Shown: positions 25,962 to 34,241 of the stretch, piece after piece
How positions within the stretch are numbered: the stretch's first letter is position 1
Layout of the letters: each line of letters starts with the position of its first letter
DNA from: Streptomyces bottropensis ATCC 25435
GTDB lineage: Bacteria > Actinomycetota > Actinomycetes > Streptomycetales > Streptomycetaceae
Length of the DNA: 64,000 nt
Assembly (NCBI RefSeq): GCF_000383595.1
Contig: NZ_KB911581.1
Coordinates: 5,291,519 to 5,355,518 of the forward strand
Reading direction: 5' to 3'
Made by a program: the position numbers and the translations under genes
The notes under the pieces: model-generated
Told to the model about the DNA's origin: nothing
The model's database searches: none
What the model saw: the letters and a program-made list of their open reading frames with translations, nothing else

Positions 25962-27792
25962 TGCGCCGGGCCCGCGCCGCGGCCCTGCCGATAGTGCGCC
26001 CGGACCTGGTCGAGTTCTACCTCGCCCACCGGGCCGCGCAGGGCATGAACACCGACCACAAGGTCCGCTGGGGTGCCCGGGCACTGCTTGCCGCAGTGCC
26101 TGACCTGACCGACTTCTGTCGCCTGCCACTGGAACGTCAGCTCGCCTTCAACCACGAGACCCACCGGTTCATCAGCTGGCTTGCGGTCACGGGACGGATG
26201 CAGCCGGGCGCGGACTACCTGGTCGCCCGGCGCCCGCGACTGGGGATCGTACTCGCCCGCACGGAGCCGGAACTGCACCTGCGGTTCATGGAGACCGCCC
26301 GCACACTCGGCTTTCGCGACACAGTGGCCATGACCCAGTTCAACCTGCTGGGTCACTTCGTGGCACTGTTCGCCAACCAGCCCCACGAACTGCAGCAACG
26401 CGACTGGGACGAGGGACGCCGCCTTCTGCTGGACGCCGCACGCCGCATCCCCAACCGCGGCGTCAAGGCCCTGTCGACCGCCCTGTTCAACCTCGAAGCC
26501 ACTCTGTTCCACTGCGAGTTGACCGACCAGCTCCCGCGCCGACGCACCCCGGACCGGGCCGACATGCGAGCCCGCGAATGGGCCCGCGTCCCGGCCAGGA
26601 TGGCGGAGACGATGCAGCACTATCTGCAGCAGATCGCCGGGACGCTGCGGCCGGGCACGGTGAAGAACGCCGAGCTGACGCTGCGAGAGTTCGCCTTGCT
26701 GGTCGCCGCCGAAGACGCGGCCGTCAGCTGCGTCGCCGAGCTCAAGCGGCGACACGTCGAACGCTACCGACAGTGGCTGCTGGAGCGGCCGGCCGCCCGC
26801 GGAGGCCCGCTGCACCGGCACACCGTCCGCGACCGCCTGAGCAAAGTCCGCGGCTTTCTCCGCCGCCTCGACGAATGGGACACCGCCGACCGGCCACCTC
26901 GCCAGCTGGTGTTCGACAGCGACTTCCCGATCGCGGACGAGCCACTGCCGCGCTTCCTCGACGACGCCGCGGCCGCCAAACTTCTGTCCGCCGCTCGCAA
27001 GGATCCTGATCCGTATTCGCCCGCCTGGCCATCGAAATTCTCGCCCGCACTGGGATGCGACGCAGCGAGATGCTCGGCCTCACCATCGATGCGGTCGTGC
27101 AGATCGGCTCCGCCTACTGGCTCCGTGTCCCGGTCGGCAAGATGCACACCGACCGCTATGTTCCCCTGCATCCGCAGCTGAAGGCGCTGCTGGACGACTG
27201 GTTGCTGCACCGCCCCGAGGGCCTGCGCTCGAACCTGCTGTTCACCGACCACGGCCGCCCGGTCAATGCCTCCCGCATTGAGGCCGCCGTCCGCAAGGCC
27301 GCCGAGCGGGCCGGACTGGGCAGGGTCACCCCGCACCAACTGCGCCATACTCTGGCCACCCAGGCGATCAACCGAGGCATGTCCCTGGAGGCCATCGCCG
27401 CACTCCTGGGACACAAGTCACTGTCCATGACACGCGTTTACGCGCGGATCGCTGACCGGACCGTTGCCGACGAGTACTTCGCCGTCTCGGAGAAGGTCGA
27501 GGCACTCTACGACGCCCCGCGCCAGCTGCCGGCCGACGCCGAGGGAACGGAGATGACCAAGCTCAGGCGGGAGATGCACCGCCGGATGCTCGGCAACGGC
27601 TACTGCGCTCGCCCCGTCGAGATGGACTGCCACTTCGAGTCGATCTGCGAGTCCTGCACCTTCTTCGTCACCACGATCGAGTTCCGGCCCACCCTCGAAC
27701 GCCAGCGAGACGACGCGGCGGCCAAGGGACAGGTCGCACGCGAGCAGATCTTCGACGGACTCCTCAGCCGACTCGACGGAGAAGCCTCCTGA
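25961..27792 (+). pseudogene. Tyrosine recombinase/integrase 2, frameshifted
   Basis: Two frames together encode one ~610-residue recombinase: 25961 to about 27010, and about 27010 to 27792. The first part ends EPLPRFLDDAAAAKLLSAAR. The second frame continues FARLAIEILARTGMRRSEML and carries the catalytic residues (R in MRRSEMLGLT, HQLRH, LLGHKSLSMTRVYARI with Tyr). A single missing base near GATCCGTATTC (about 27010) explains the break. The C terminus has a CxxxxxxCxxC-like cysteine cluster (CHFESICESCTFF), seen in large TnpB-type recombinases. It is inactive unless the frameshift is a sequencing error. Confidence 0.85.
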
Positions 27793-27831
27793 CTGTGTCG
27801 ACTCGCCAAGTTCGTACGACAGTTGCCCACC

Positions 27832-28233
27832 TCACGGGACCTCCCCAGCGGCTGCCTGAGCTCGTGCAATCTCGGCATGGTGTGAGGCTTCGGCAGGGGC
27901 GTCCACATGCTCCAGTCGATTCCAGCGGTCGCTGTCGTATCCGTCGCGATAGTTCCACCAGCTTGCGGTGGTCCACAGCCGGTTCCATTCACGGAGCATG
28001 GTGGACCGCTCCTCCTGGCCAAGCCCGCCCCGGTCGAGGAGTGCGAGCATCAGTCCTGCCGAGTCGCAGACCAAGATTTCCAGGGAACGCAACGCGCAGA
28101 ACGTGTCCCCGGTCTCGCCAGCCGCATCCTGGACTGGCCGAATCTGGGAGTAGATGAACGCCTCCAGCGCGAGGACGTCATCGCGGATGATGTCGTCCAC
28201 ATAGCGCAGGCTGCGGAGCGGCTCAGTGCTCAC
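27832..28233 (-). CDS. Hypothetical protein
   Basis: I do not recognise a family. A GTG start at 28233 with GAGGGAGAG about 9 nt upstream gives 133 residues (MSTEPLRSLRYVDDIIRDDV...). The sequence looks like a real soluble, helical, acidic protein with a Trp-rich stretch (REWNRLWTTASWWNYRDGYD). It converges on the recombinase genes, ending 39 nt from the second one, and may be cargo of that element. Confidence 0.65.
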   Translation of the reverse strand: MSTEPLRSLRYVDDIIRDDVLALEAFIYSQIRPVQDAAGETGDTFCALRSLEILVCDSAGLMLALLDRGGLGQEERSTMLREWNRLWTTASWWNYRDGYDSDRWNRLEHVDAPAEASHHAEIARAQAAAGEVP

Positions 28234-28607
28234 TGGGCGGACTCTCCCTCGATTCGACGATGACTTGACAACGAGACCCGCATATTAGAGGGGTGCCGGT
28301 GTCGATCGTCCATGACCGCACCAAGAGGGTGGTCCGTCGGCCTACCTGGCCCGCGTCGACGCGGACGATAGCCCGAGATCCGTTGCGCTTCGGCTCAACG
28401 GCACGGCCAGGTGCAGATCAGGCACGGACACGGGGGTCTCAGCATCGTATTCGGGCAGCGTCCATGTCACCTGCCATCCCTTCCCATGGACAGCAGGCTC
28501 GACATCACCAGGAGGTAGGCCTGCCTCGGATGGCCCGGGAGCCGCTCAACGTGCGGTGACGGAATTTGCGGTGGGCGCTCCCTTTCGGTAATCCGTCAAC
28601 CGCTTGC
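28234..28607. other. Intergenic region without a recognised gene
   Basis: No convincing coding frame, RNA gene or strong repeat was seen in this 374-nt stretch between the hypothetical gene and the reductase gene. It should contain the promoter of the hypothetical gene (leftward) and the 3' end of the reductase transcript. Confidence 0.4.
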
Positions 28608-29231
28608 TCAGACGGGCAGTTCGGTGATGCTGAGGGCGAAGTCCAAGTTCCCCACCCCGTGGTTGGCGAGGCCCACTGTGACCACGCCCGCTCCTTCCAG
28701 CCAGTGCGCCATTTTCAGGCCGCCGACGTCCAGCGGGCGCAGTCCGAGGGTCTCGATGAACGCCTCCACGCTTGCTTTGGCCCGCGCATTGTCGCCGGCG
28801 ATGAAAACGTTGGGCCGACCCTTCTCCAGGACGTGACGGAAGACGGTGTTGAACGCCTTCACCACGCTGGCGCCGGCCGGGGCGACCTTGGCGACTTCCT
28901 GCGCGATCGAGGTCTCCTCGCGGTGGGCGAGCCCGTCGAACGTGGAATTGAAGGGATTGCCGATGTCGACGATGGCCTTGCCGGCGAGAGCGTCTCCGTA
29001 CTGGGCGACGACCGGCACGACGCCGTTGTGCAGCAGGGCCACGATGACGATGTCCCCGGCCGGGGCGGTGCCCCATTCTCCGGTCGTGGCACCGCCGCCG
29101 AGAGCCTTGGCCAGGGCGGCGGCCTTGGACTGATCGCGGCCCATGACCTCGACGGTGTTGCCGCCCGCTATTGCCCGCGCGCCGATGGTGCGGGCCATGT
29201 TCCCGGCGCCGATGATGCTGATGTTGCTCAT
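28608..29231 (-). CDS. NAD(P)-binding reductase of the F420-dependent NADP oxidoreductase family
   Basis: The 207-residue protein starts with a Rossmann dinucleotide motif (ISIIGAGNMARTIGARAI) and continues VEVMGRDQSKAAALAKALGG. It contains AIVDIGNPFN and the ASVVKAFNTVF segment typical of the pfam03807 group. Members reduce NADP with F420H2 or act as small NADP-dependent reductases; the exact substrate cannot be told. It lies 33 nt downstream of a truncated short-chain dehydrogenase on the same strand, so the pair once formed an operon that has lost its upstream part. Confidence 0.8.
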   Translation of the reverse strand: MSNISIIGAGNMARTIGARAIAGGNTVEVMGRDQSKAAALAKALGGGATTGEWGTAPAGDIVIVALLHNGVVPVVAQYGDALAGKAIVDIGNPFNSTFDGLAHREETSIAQEVAKVAPAGASVVKAFNTVFRHVLEKGRPNVFIAGDNARAKASVEAFIETLGLRPLDVGGLKMAHWLEGAGVVTVGLANHGVGNLDFALSITELPV

Positions 29232-29264
29232 GAGATGTCCTGCCCTGGTTGTGTGTTGTCCGGT

Positions 29265-29800
29265 TCAGATGGCGGTGGTGCCGCCGTCGGCGACGAGTTC
29301 CATGCCGTTGACGTAGCTGGAGTCGTCGGAGGCGAGGAAAAGGGCGGCGGTGGCGATTTCGTCGGGGCGGCCCATCTGGCCGCGGGGGATGAGGGACTCG
29401 AACTGGCGCCTGGTGGCGTCGTCGAAGAGCTCTTCCTGCTTGGCGGTGGCGACCTGGCCGGGTGTCAGGACATTGACGCGGATGCGGCGGTCCTTCAGTT
29501 CGTTGAGCCAGATGCGAGCCCAGGCCTGCTGGACGGCCTTGCTGCCGGCGTAGACACTCCAGCCGGGGAAGGCGCCGAGGGAGGCGTTGGAGCCGGTCAT
29601 GAGGATGGAGCCGCCGTCGTTGAGGAGCGGGAGGGCCTTCTGCACGGTGAACAGGGTGCCGCGGGCGTTGAGCCCGAACCAGGTGTCGAACTGGGCCTCG
29701 GTGATCTCGCCGAGCGGGGCGGGCTCGCCACCGCCGGCGCTGGCCCACAGCACGTCGAGGCTGCCCTTCTCCCGCTTGACGGTGTCGTAGCGCCTCACGG
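29265..29800 (-). pseudogene. Short-chain dehydrogenase, N-terminally truncated
   Basis: The C-terminal two thirds of an SDR is present: YDTVKREKGSLDVLWASAGGG, the catalytic Ser in ILMTGSNAS, YAGSKAVQQ (YxxxK), VNVLTPG, MGRPDEIATAALFLASDDSS, and the stop after GGTTAI. The N-terminal glycine-rich cofactor motif (TGxxxGIG) is absent. At about 29800 the homology stops and unrelated sequence joins, so the gene is broken and presumably inactive. Confidence 0.8.
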
Positions 29801-29847
29801 GTCGACCCGCGCGCGGATTCCGCGCCCTCCTCGAACGAGAGAGGGAA

Positions 29848-29930
29848 TTAAGCAGCTGGGCGTCGGCTTCGTTGCCTGCTCGCCGCTCGATCGCGGTTTC
29901 GTCGCCGGCACCGCCCGCGGCCAGCACGAC
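29848..29930 (+). pseudogene. Aldo/keto reductase fragment
   Basis: About 27 codons (LGVGFVACSPLDRGFVAG) match the conserved LGIGFVAYSPLGRGFLTG segment of aldo/keto reductases. No other part of such a gene is near. The fragment is head-on with the truncated SDR, marking a rearrangement junction. Confidence 0.5.
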
Positions 29931-30425
29931 GCCACCGGCATGCGTAACGTTGCCCCGCGGGGGCAGCTCGGCGGTACCGACCGCTACCTGCTGCCCGCCG
30001 ATGTCGAGCCGATCGCAGGCGAACAGCTCGACAGTCACATGGTGAAGCAGCGCGTCTCCGAGGCGATGGCCTGGGCTCGCAGGGCGGTCGTCGAGTACCA
30101 CGCAGCTGCCCGGGCCCGGTCGCGACCGGTATCGACGGCTTCCGCCCGCAGGACCCTGACAGGTGCTCAGCCGTCGGCGTCCCCGATGGCGTCCGGTCTA
30201 CGCGGCCGCCGATATCGCCGGTCGTACGCCGATCCTCATCTGCGCCACCGTGCGGGACGAGCGTGGCTGGGACGACGAGGACGACGAGGACGACGAAGAG
30301 AACGCGGAGGAGGGGCCGGACGCCGACGATGAAGGGGGTGTCCCCCTTCGGCGGCAACCGCCGGCTGTACGAAGCCGTCAGCACGCTGTCAGGCGCTCAC
30401 GCGCCAACCACGTGACAGTGCCCTT
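29931..30425. other. Region without a recognised gene
   Basis: Open frames occur on both strands but none gives a recognisable protein. A low-complexity run of GAC/GAA codons (30265-30320) would encode DEDDEDDEE on the plus strand. It probably consists of remnants from the rearrangement that truncated the SDR. Confidence 0.35.
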
Positions 30426-31880
30426 CTACGAGCCGAAGTCCATCGTCTTCACGAAGCGGCGGTCCGTCACCGACGGACCGTCCTTCGTGCCCGCCAGCAC
30501 CCAGTAACCGGCTTCTTTCCGGGGCGTGTTGAAGCCGAACGTGCCGATCAGCAGCTCGTCCCGGCCGTCCGCATCCAGATCGCACAGCACCAGATCCCAC
30601 CCGAACTCGTCCTTGTCGCCGGAGTGCGCCGGCTTGCCACCGAGGCCGATGGAGTACCGGTCGATCCGTGTAGGGGTTTCGGTGGTGAGGCCGTCGGGGG
30701 TGCCCAGCCGGACCGAGACCCGGCCGATGCGGCGGTCCTCGCCGAGCGACTCGGTGGCCAGGTCGGCGTAGCCGTCGCCGTTGACGTCCCCGGTGACGGC
30801 GCGGGACAGATGGAGCCTGTGGAGGTCGGTGGGGGAGCGGCCCTGCCCAGGGCCCTGCTTGCTGCCGTAGACGACATGCGTTCCGCCGGTGTTCCCCGTC
30901 AGCAGATCCGCGCGCTTGTCGCCGTTGAAATCGGCGGCGACCAGCGGCTCCCCTCCTGAGGAGGTGTCCTCCGCCCTGATGCCGGGGACGGGCGCCGCCT
31001 CACTGAGGCCTTTCTCCGTGCCGCGGTAGTACGAGCTGCCGTCGACCTCCGGCATCTCGTCGTCCTCGAAGCGGGCGTCCTCCTCGTCGTACTGCGCCTT
31101 CGTCACGAGGTCGTCGCGGCCGTCGCCGTCGAAATCGCCGATCGCGGTGTGTACCACGGGCACCCAGCCCTCGTGGCTGACATCGATCCGGGTCGTGGTG
31201 CGGGGTGCCGCGTGGGAGCGGTTGAACGGGCCGTGCAGGACGGTGGCGTACTGCCGCTTGCCCCGGCGGTCGTAGTCGCTCACCGTCTCGTCGAGGGTGA
31301 GGAGATCGAGCGCGCCGTCCCCGTCGACATCTCCGGTTCCGATGGGCTTCGCGATGCTACGCGGAAGCACGGTGGCACCGGCGGCGCCCTTGGAGCCGCC
31401 CCAGACGATGCGCCGATTCGAGGTGTACTTCCCGTCGGGACTGCTCAGCACGTTGTCGACGACGACATCGGCATGGCCGTCGTCGTCCAGGTCCCCGGTG
31501 AACTGGGCCGACCGGTCCTGATAGGCGGGGGCGGAGGTCAGCCGGGGATCAGGCTTCGCCCAGCGGTGCGCGAGCCGTACGGCCTTCGCCGGGTCGAGGC
31601 CGGAGGGCGAGGCGAGGGCGACGAAGCGGTTGTTGTACCACTTGCCGCCGGTCTTCGGATGCTTGTACCAGCCGTTGACAAGGGCGTCGTCCTTGCCGTC
31701 GCCGTTGAAGTCGCGGCGGTTGACCTCACCTTGGTCCTGCCGGGCAGGGGCGGACCAGGCGGGGGCCGGCCCGCTTGGCATCTCCTCGGACGTGCCCTTG
31801 CTTCCGCCCTCGGAGGAGCAGGCCGCGACGACGGCAGCCGCACAGAGGACGGCGGCCAGGCGGAGATACGGAGGATGCAT
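30426..31880 (-). CDS. FG-GAP/VCBS repeat lipoprotein
   Basis: This is a predicted surface lipoprotein of 484 residues. The signal peptide ends in the lipobox VVAAC with Cys21. Seven calcium-loop motifs of the DxDGDGxxD type follow at about residues 57, 130, 184, 249, 317, 365 and 434 (for example DFNGDGKDD, DVDGDGALD, DFDGDGRDD, DVNGDGYAD). Seven repeats fit a seven-bladed integrin-like beta-propeller. Such proteins are abundant and mostly uncharacterised in Streptomyces. No operon partner is visible. Confidence 0.85.
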   Translation of the reverse strand: MHPPYLRLAAVLCAAAVVAACSSEGGSKGTSEEMPSGPAPAWSAPARQDQGEVNRRDFNGDGKDDALVNGWYKHPKTGGKWYNNRFVALASPSGLDPAKAVRLAHRWAKPDPRLTSAPAYQDRSAQFTGDLDDDGHADVVVDNVLSSPDGKYTSNRRIVWGGSKGAAGATVLPRSIAKPIGTGDVDGDGALDLLTLDETVSDYDRRGKRQYATVLHGPFNRSHAAPRTTTRIDVSHEGWVPVVHTAIGDFDGDGRDDLVTKAQYDEEDARFEDDEMPEVDGSSYYRGTEKGLSEAAPVPGIRAEDTSSGGEPLVAADFNGDKRADLLTGNTGGTHVVYGSKQGPGQGRSPTDLHRLHLSRAVTGDVNGDGYADLATESLGEDRRIGRVSVRLGTPDGLTTETPTRIDRYSIGLGGKPAHSGDKDEFGWDLVLCDLDADGRDELLIGTFGFNTPRKEAGYWVLAGTKDGPSVTDRRFVKTMDFGS

Positions 31881-31904
31881 GCCGCCAGTGTGCGCACCCG
31901 GGTG

Positions 31905-32125
31905 TCACAGGGCGGTAGAGGCCAGATCCCGATGCGGAGCCGCAGGCCGACGACCGTCGACCTGTCCAGCAGGGCGTGCAGCCACAGCCGTGGTGGCGGC
32001 GAGGCTCAGACGTGGCGCCTTGAGCTGGGCATCGCTGCCCAGCCGTTCGGCCTCGGCGAGCAGTTTCGTAGGCACCGTCACGTTGGCTGACCGGGGGATG
32101 ATCTTCTGGTTGATCAGCCGGGGAA
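31905..32125 (-). CDS. Possible antitoxin-like fragment
   Basis: On the minus strand the frame LINQKIIPRSANVTVPTKLL, continuing AEAERLGSDAQL, resembles a small ribbon-helix-helix DNA-binding antitoxin (a beta-strand followed by LLAEAERLG). No clear start codon or ribosome site was found and the C-terminal part is Ala/Arg-rich. It may be a decayed fragment; evidence is weak. Confidence 0.25.
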
Positions 32126-32277
32126 GGGTAGTCCGTGGGGAGCGCGTCGTCGCTGTCGTACAAGGGGCACCGGTACCCGGTCGAGGTCGTCTCCCACCGT
32201 GTGGCCGTACTTCCGCTTCCCGCTGTCATCCCGAGGGTCGACCTCGTCGTCCGAAGGACCGGCCGCCCCCACCCGCT

Positions 32278-32700
32278 GTGTCCGCCAGGACCGAGCAGGC
32301 CCTTGGTGCCGCGCTGGACCGGCTCTCCTCCGGCCGACCGTGGCACACCGACGGCAAGCTGACCAAGAACATTCTCTGGCGGGAAGCCGGGGTCAGCCGG
32401 GCCGCCTTGAACCGGGCGACCGCACTGCTCGCCGAGTGGGATGCCCGGGCCGCCACGAGCCCTGGTCGCGTTGGCGGGCGGCAACGCGACCAGGAACTCG
32501 CCGAACGCTAGGAAAAACTACGAAGGAACAAGGCAGAACGCCGTCGGATCCAGGGCCAGTTCGATGCAGCAGCAACGGTGATCGCGGTGCTCCTCGCCGA
32601 AAACGCCGCCCTGCCGCGCGATTGCCGGTCGATTGCCGGTTTCTTCACTCCGCCTTGCCGGTCACGATGCGCCACCGCACTCGATGAGCGGAGTTTTCGC
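32278..32700 (+). pseudogene. TnpC-like helix-turn-helix/coiled-coil protein with in-frame amber stop
   Basis: A GTG at 32278 opens MSARTEQALGAALDRLSSGR, followed by TDGKLTKNILWREAGVSRAALNRA, a helix-turn-helix-like region. The frame stops at TAG 32509-32511. The same frame continues straight through with EKLRRNKAERRRIQGQFDAA and a leucine-rich LLAENAALP, a coiled coil. An N-terminal DNA-binding part plus a C-terminal coiled coil is the architecture of the third protein of Tn554-like recombinase trios. The stop is probably a nonsense mutation. The C-terminal end is uncertain. Confidence 0.5.
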
Positions 32701-32866
32701 AGGTCAGCAGCCGTAAGCAGACCGGTCCGACTGATCCAGGACGAATCCAGCCCTTTCTGTGGGGCCGCTTCCTAGGCTCTGACTCAGAAAGCGGCCGACC
32801 GACGGGGCTTCGCGAGAAGCCCACAAGAAATCGGTCCGAAAACTCCGATCAACCCACAGGAGAGCC

Positions 32867-33640
32867 ATGCGCATCCGCAATGTCCTGCCCACCGCACTTC
32901 TGGCCGTCTCCGGCCTCCTCGCCGGGGCGGGAGCCACCTTCGCCGCCGGCGCCGGGGCAGAGTCCCCGGAGAGTAGCGGTTACCCGGCCTACCAGTGCTT
33001 CAAGACCGCGGACCGCGACGTGTACTGCAGTGACAAGAAGGTCAAGAACCATGCCGCAGGGGCCGCGTGGATCGGGATTTGTCCGCCCGACGTCCAGAAG
33101 AGCCTCACCGGCAAGCCGTACCTCAGCGACCTCCGCCCGAAGGACGCCCTCAGCTGCTCCGGTGAAGAGACCCCGGAGAACAGCGATTACCCGGCCGACC
33201 AGTGTTCGGGATACACGGCGGCGGAGATCATCCTGGGGTTCATGGGTGAGGGGGTAGTGGCCGAGGAGTATCCCGAGCTGGCGCTGGTGCACGTGAAGGA
33301 GGCTGTCGGGGCGACCCCCAGGGACGTGGAGGTCTTCCTGGCGCTTGCCTCGCTGAAGGAGTCGGGGTTCGCCGAGGAGTTCCGCGCCGATGTCACCTCA
33401 GGTGACCCGTACCGGGTCCGTAACGGGCTGGAGCGGCTGGACACCATGTCTGTGACCATCCACCAGGCAGTCACCAAGGGGCCCGTGGACCAGGGCACCG
33501 GCTCCGATGTGATCATCATAACTGAGGTCGCCCTCGCCGTGAATCAGGTGGTGATAAAGGCGGACTTCGAGGAAGGCAAGAGCGGTCTGACGACCGAAGA
33601 GGCCGTAGCGGTCGTGACCAAGCTGCTGGCCGGCAAGTAG
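32867..33640 (+). CDS. sdpC: SdpC-family antimicrobial/toxin precursor
   Basis: This 257-residue secreted protein has a signal peptide (LLAVSGLLAGAGATFA, cleavage near residues 25-31). Residues 115-205 (YTAAEIILGFMGEGVVAEEY ... RNGLERLDTMSVTIHQAV) follow the pro-domain of Bacillus SdpC, from which a membrane-active peptide is released. The region beyond (DVIIITEVALAVNQVVI, 214-231) is hydrophobic, but the cysteine pair of Bacillus SDP is absent there. Five cysteines lie N-terminally (44, 54, 72, 97, 113). GGAGAGCC precedes the ATG. SdpA and SdpB homologues follow, which makes the family call strong. Confidence 0.82.
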   Translation: MRIRNVLPTALLAVSGLLAGAGATFAAGAGAESPESSGYPAYQCFKTADRDVYCSDKKVKNHAAGAAWIGICPPDVQKSLTGKPYLSDLRPKDALSCSGEETPENSDYPADQCSGYTAAEIILGFMGEGVVAEEYPELALVHVKEAVGATPRDVEVFLALASLKESGFAEEFRADVTSGDPYRVRNGLERLDTMSVTIHQAVTKGPVDQGTGSDVIIITEVALAVNQVVIKADFEEGKSGLTTEEAVAVVTKLLAGK

Positions 33641-33648
33641 ATCTTCGA

Positions 33649-33684
33649 AAGGGCGGCTCCGCTGCGTGCGGCGGAGCCGCCCTT
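33649..33684 (+). terminator. Intercistronic hairpin between sdpC and sdpA
   Basis: A perfect 14-bp inverted repeat (AAGGGCGGCTCCGC / GCGGAGCCGCCCTT) with an 8-nt loop starts 8 nt after the sdpC stop and ends 14 nt before the sdpA start. It could be a partial terminator or a 3' stabiliser, making sdpC mRNA more abundant than sdpAB. Confidence 0.65.
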
Positions 33685-33698
33685 GGGGGTGGAGAGAC

Positions 33699-34241
33699 AT
33701 GTCTCGCATAGGTTTCTTCGGCGGAGCCGTTCTGTGGGGAACGGTCGGTGTGACATCGCTGCTGGTGGCCCTGCCGAGTTCGGCAGTCACTTCGGCGGGA
33801 GTCGTCGCATCGCGTCAGTATGTCGGCAAGGTGTGGCCCCAGGGTTGGTCGTTCTTCACAAAGAGCCCCCGGAGCCCGTCCAAGGGTGCTTACAGCATTT
33901 CATCCGACGGGCTGCCACGGAGCTTGTTCATCGGACCCCATGCCAGCCCGTCCAACGTGTTCGGGGCCGGCAGAAGAGTGCGGGCCCAGGGCCCCGAGCT
34001 GGCAATCCTGATGAATGCCACGCCGGAGCGGGCCTGGAAGAAATGTGGGGGATACACGGTCTCCGACTGCGGCATCGACGATTTCGGTGACGCTCCGAAG
34101 ATCCGCAACGATTCCCCGATCCCGACGCTGTGCGGGAAGACCGTGCTCACCCGGGAGGAACCGATTCCATGGGCTTGGCGAAAGCTGACAGAAGGCCAGT
34201 ACCGGGTCACGAAGGCGGCGGAGGTGAACATCCAGTGCTGA
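33699..34241 (+). CDS. sdpA: SdpA-family maturation protein
   Basis: SdpA, together with SdpB, is needed in Bacillus to process SdpC into active toxin. The ATG at 33699 follows GGTGGAGAG and gives 180 residues: an N-terminal membrane segment (7-29) and an extracytoplasmic part with the family motif WPQGWSFFTKSPR (46-58). Four cysteines (116, 124, 145, 180) may form disulfides, including one at the very C terminus. Its stop lies inside the start region of sdpB (7-nt overlap). Confidence 0.82.
   Translation: MSRIGFFGGAVLWGTVGVTSLLVALPSSAVTSAGVVASRQYVGKVWPQGWSFFTKSPRSPSKGAYSISSDGLPRSLFIGPHASPSNVFGAGRRVRAQGPELAILMNATPERAWKKCGGYTVSDCGIDDFGDAPKIRNDSPIPTLCGKTVLTREEPIPWAWRKLTEGQYRVTKAAEVNIQC

Noticed and set aside
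28566..30332. 588-codon plus-strand frame opposite the reductase and SDR
   Set aside because: Mostly shadow of the minus-strand genes; only a 27-codon aldo/keto reductase-like stretch has any identity.
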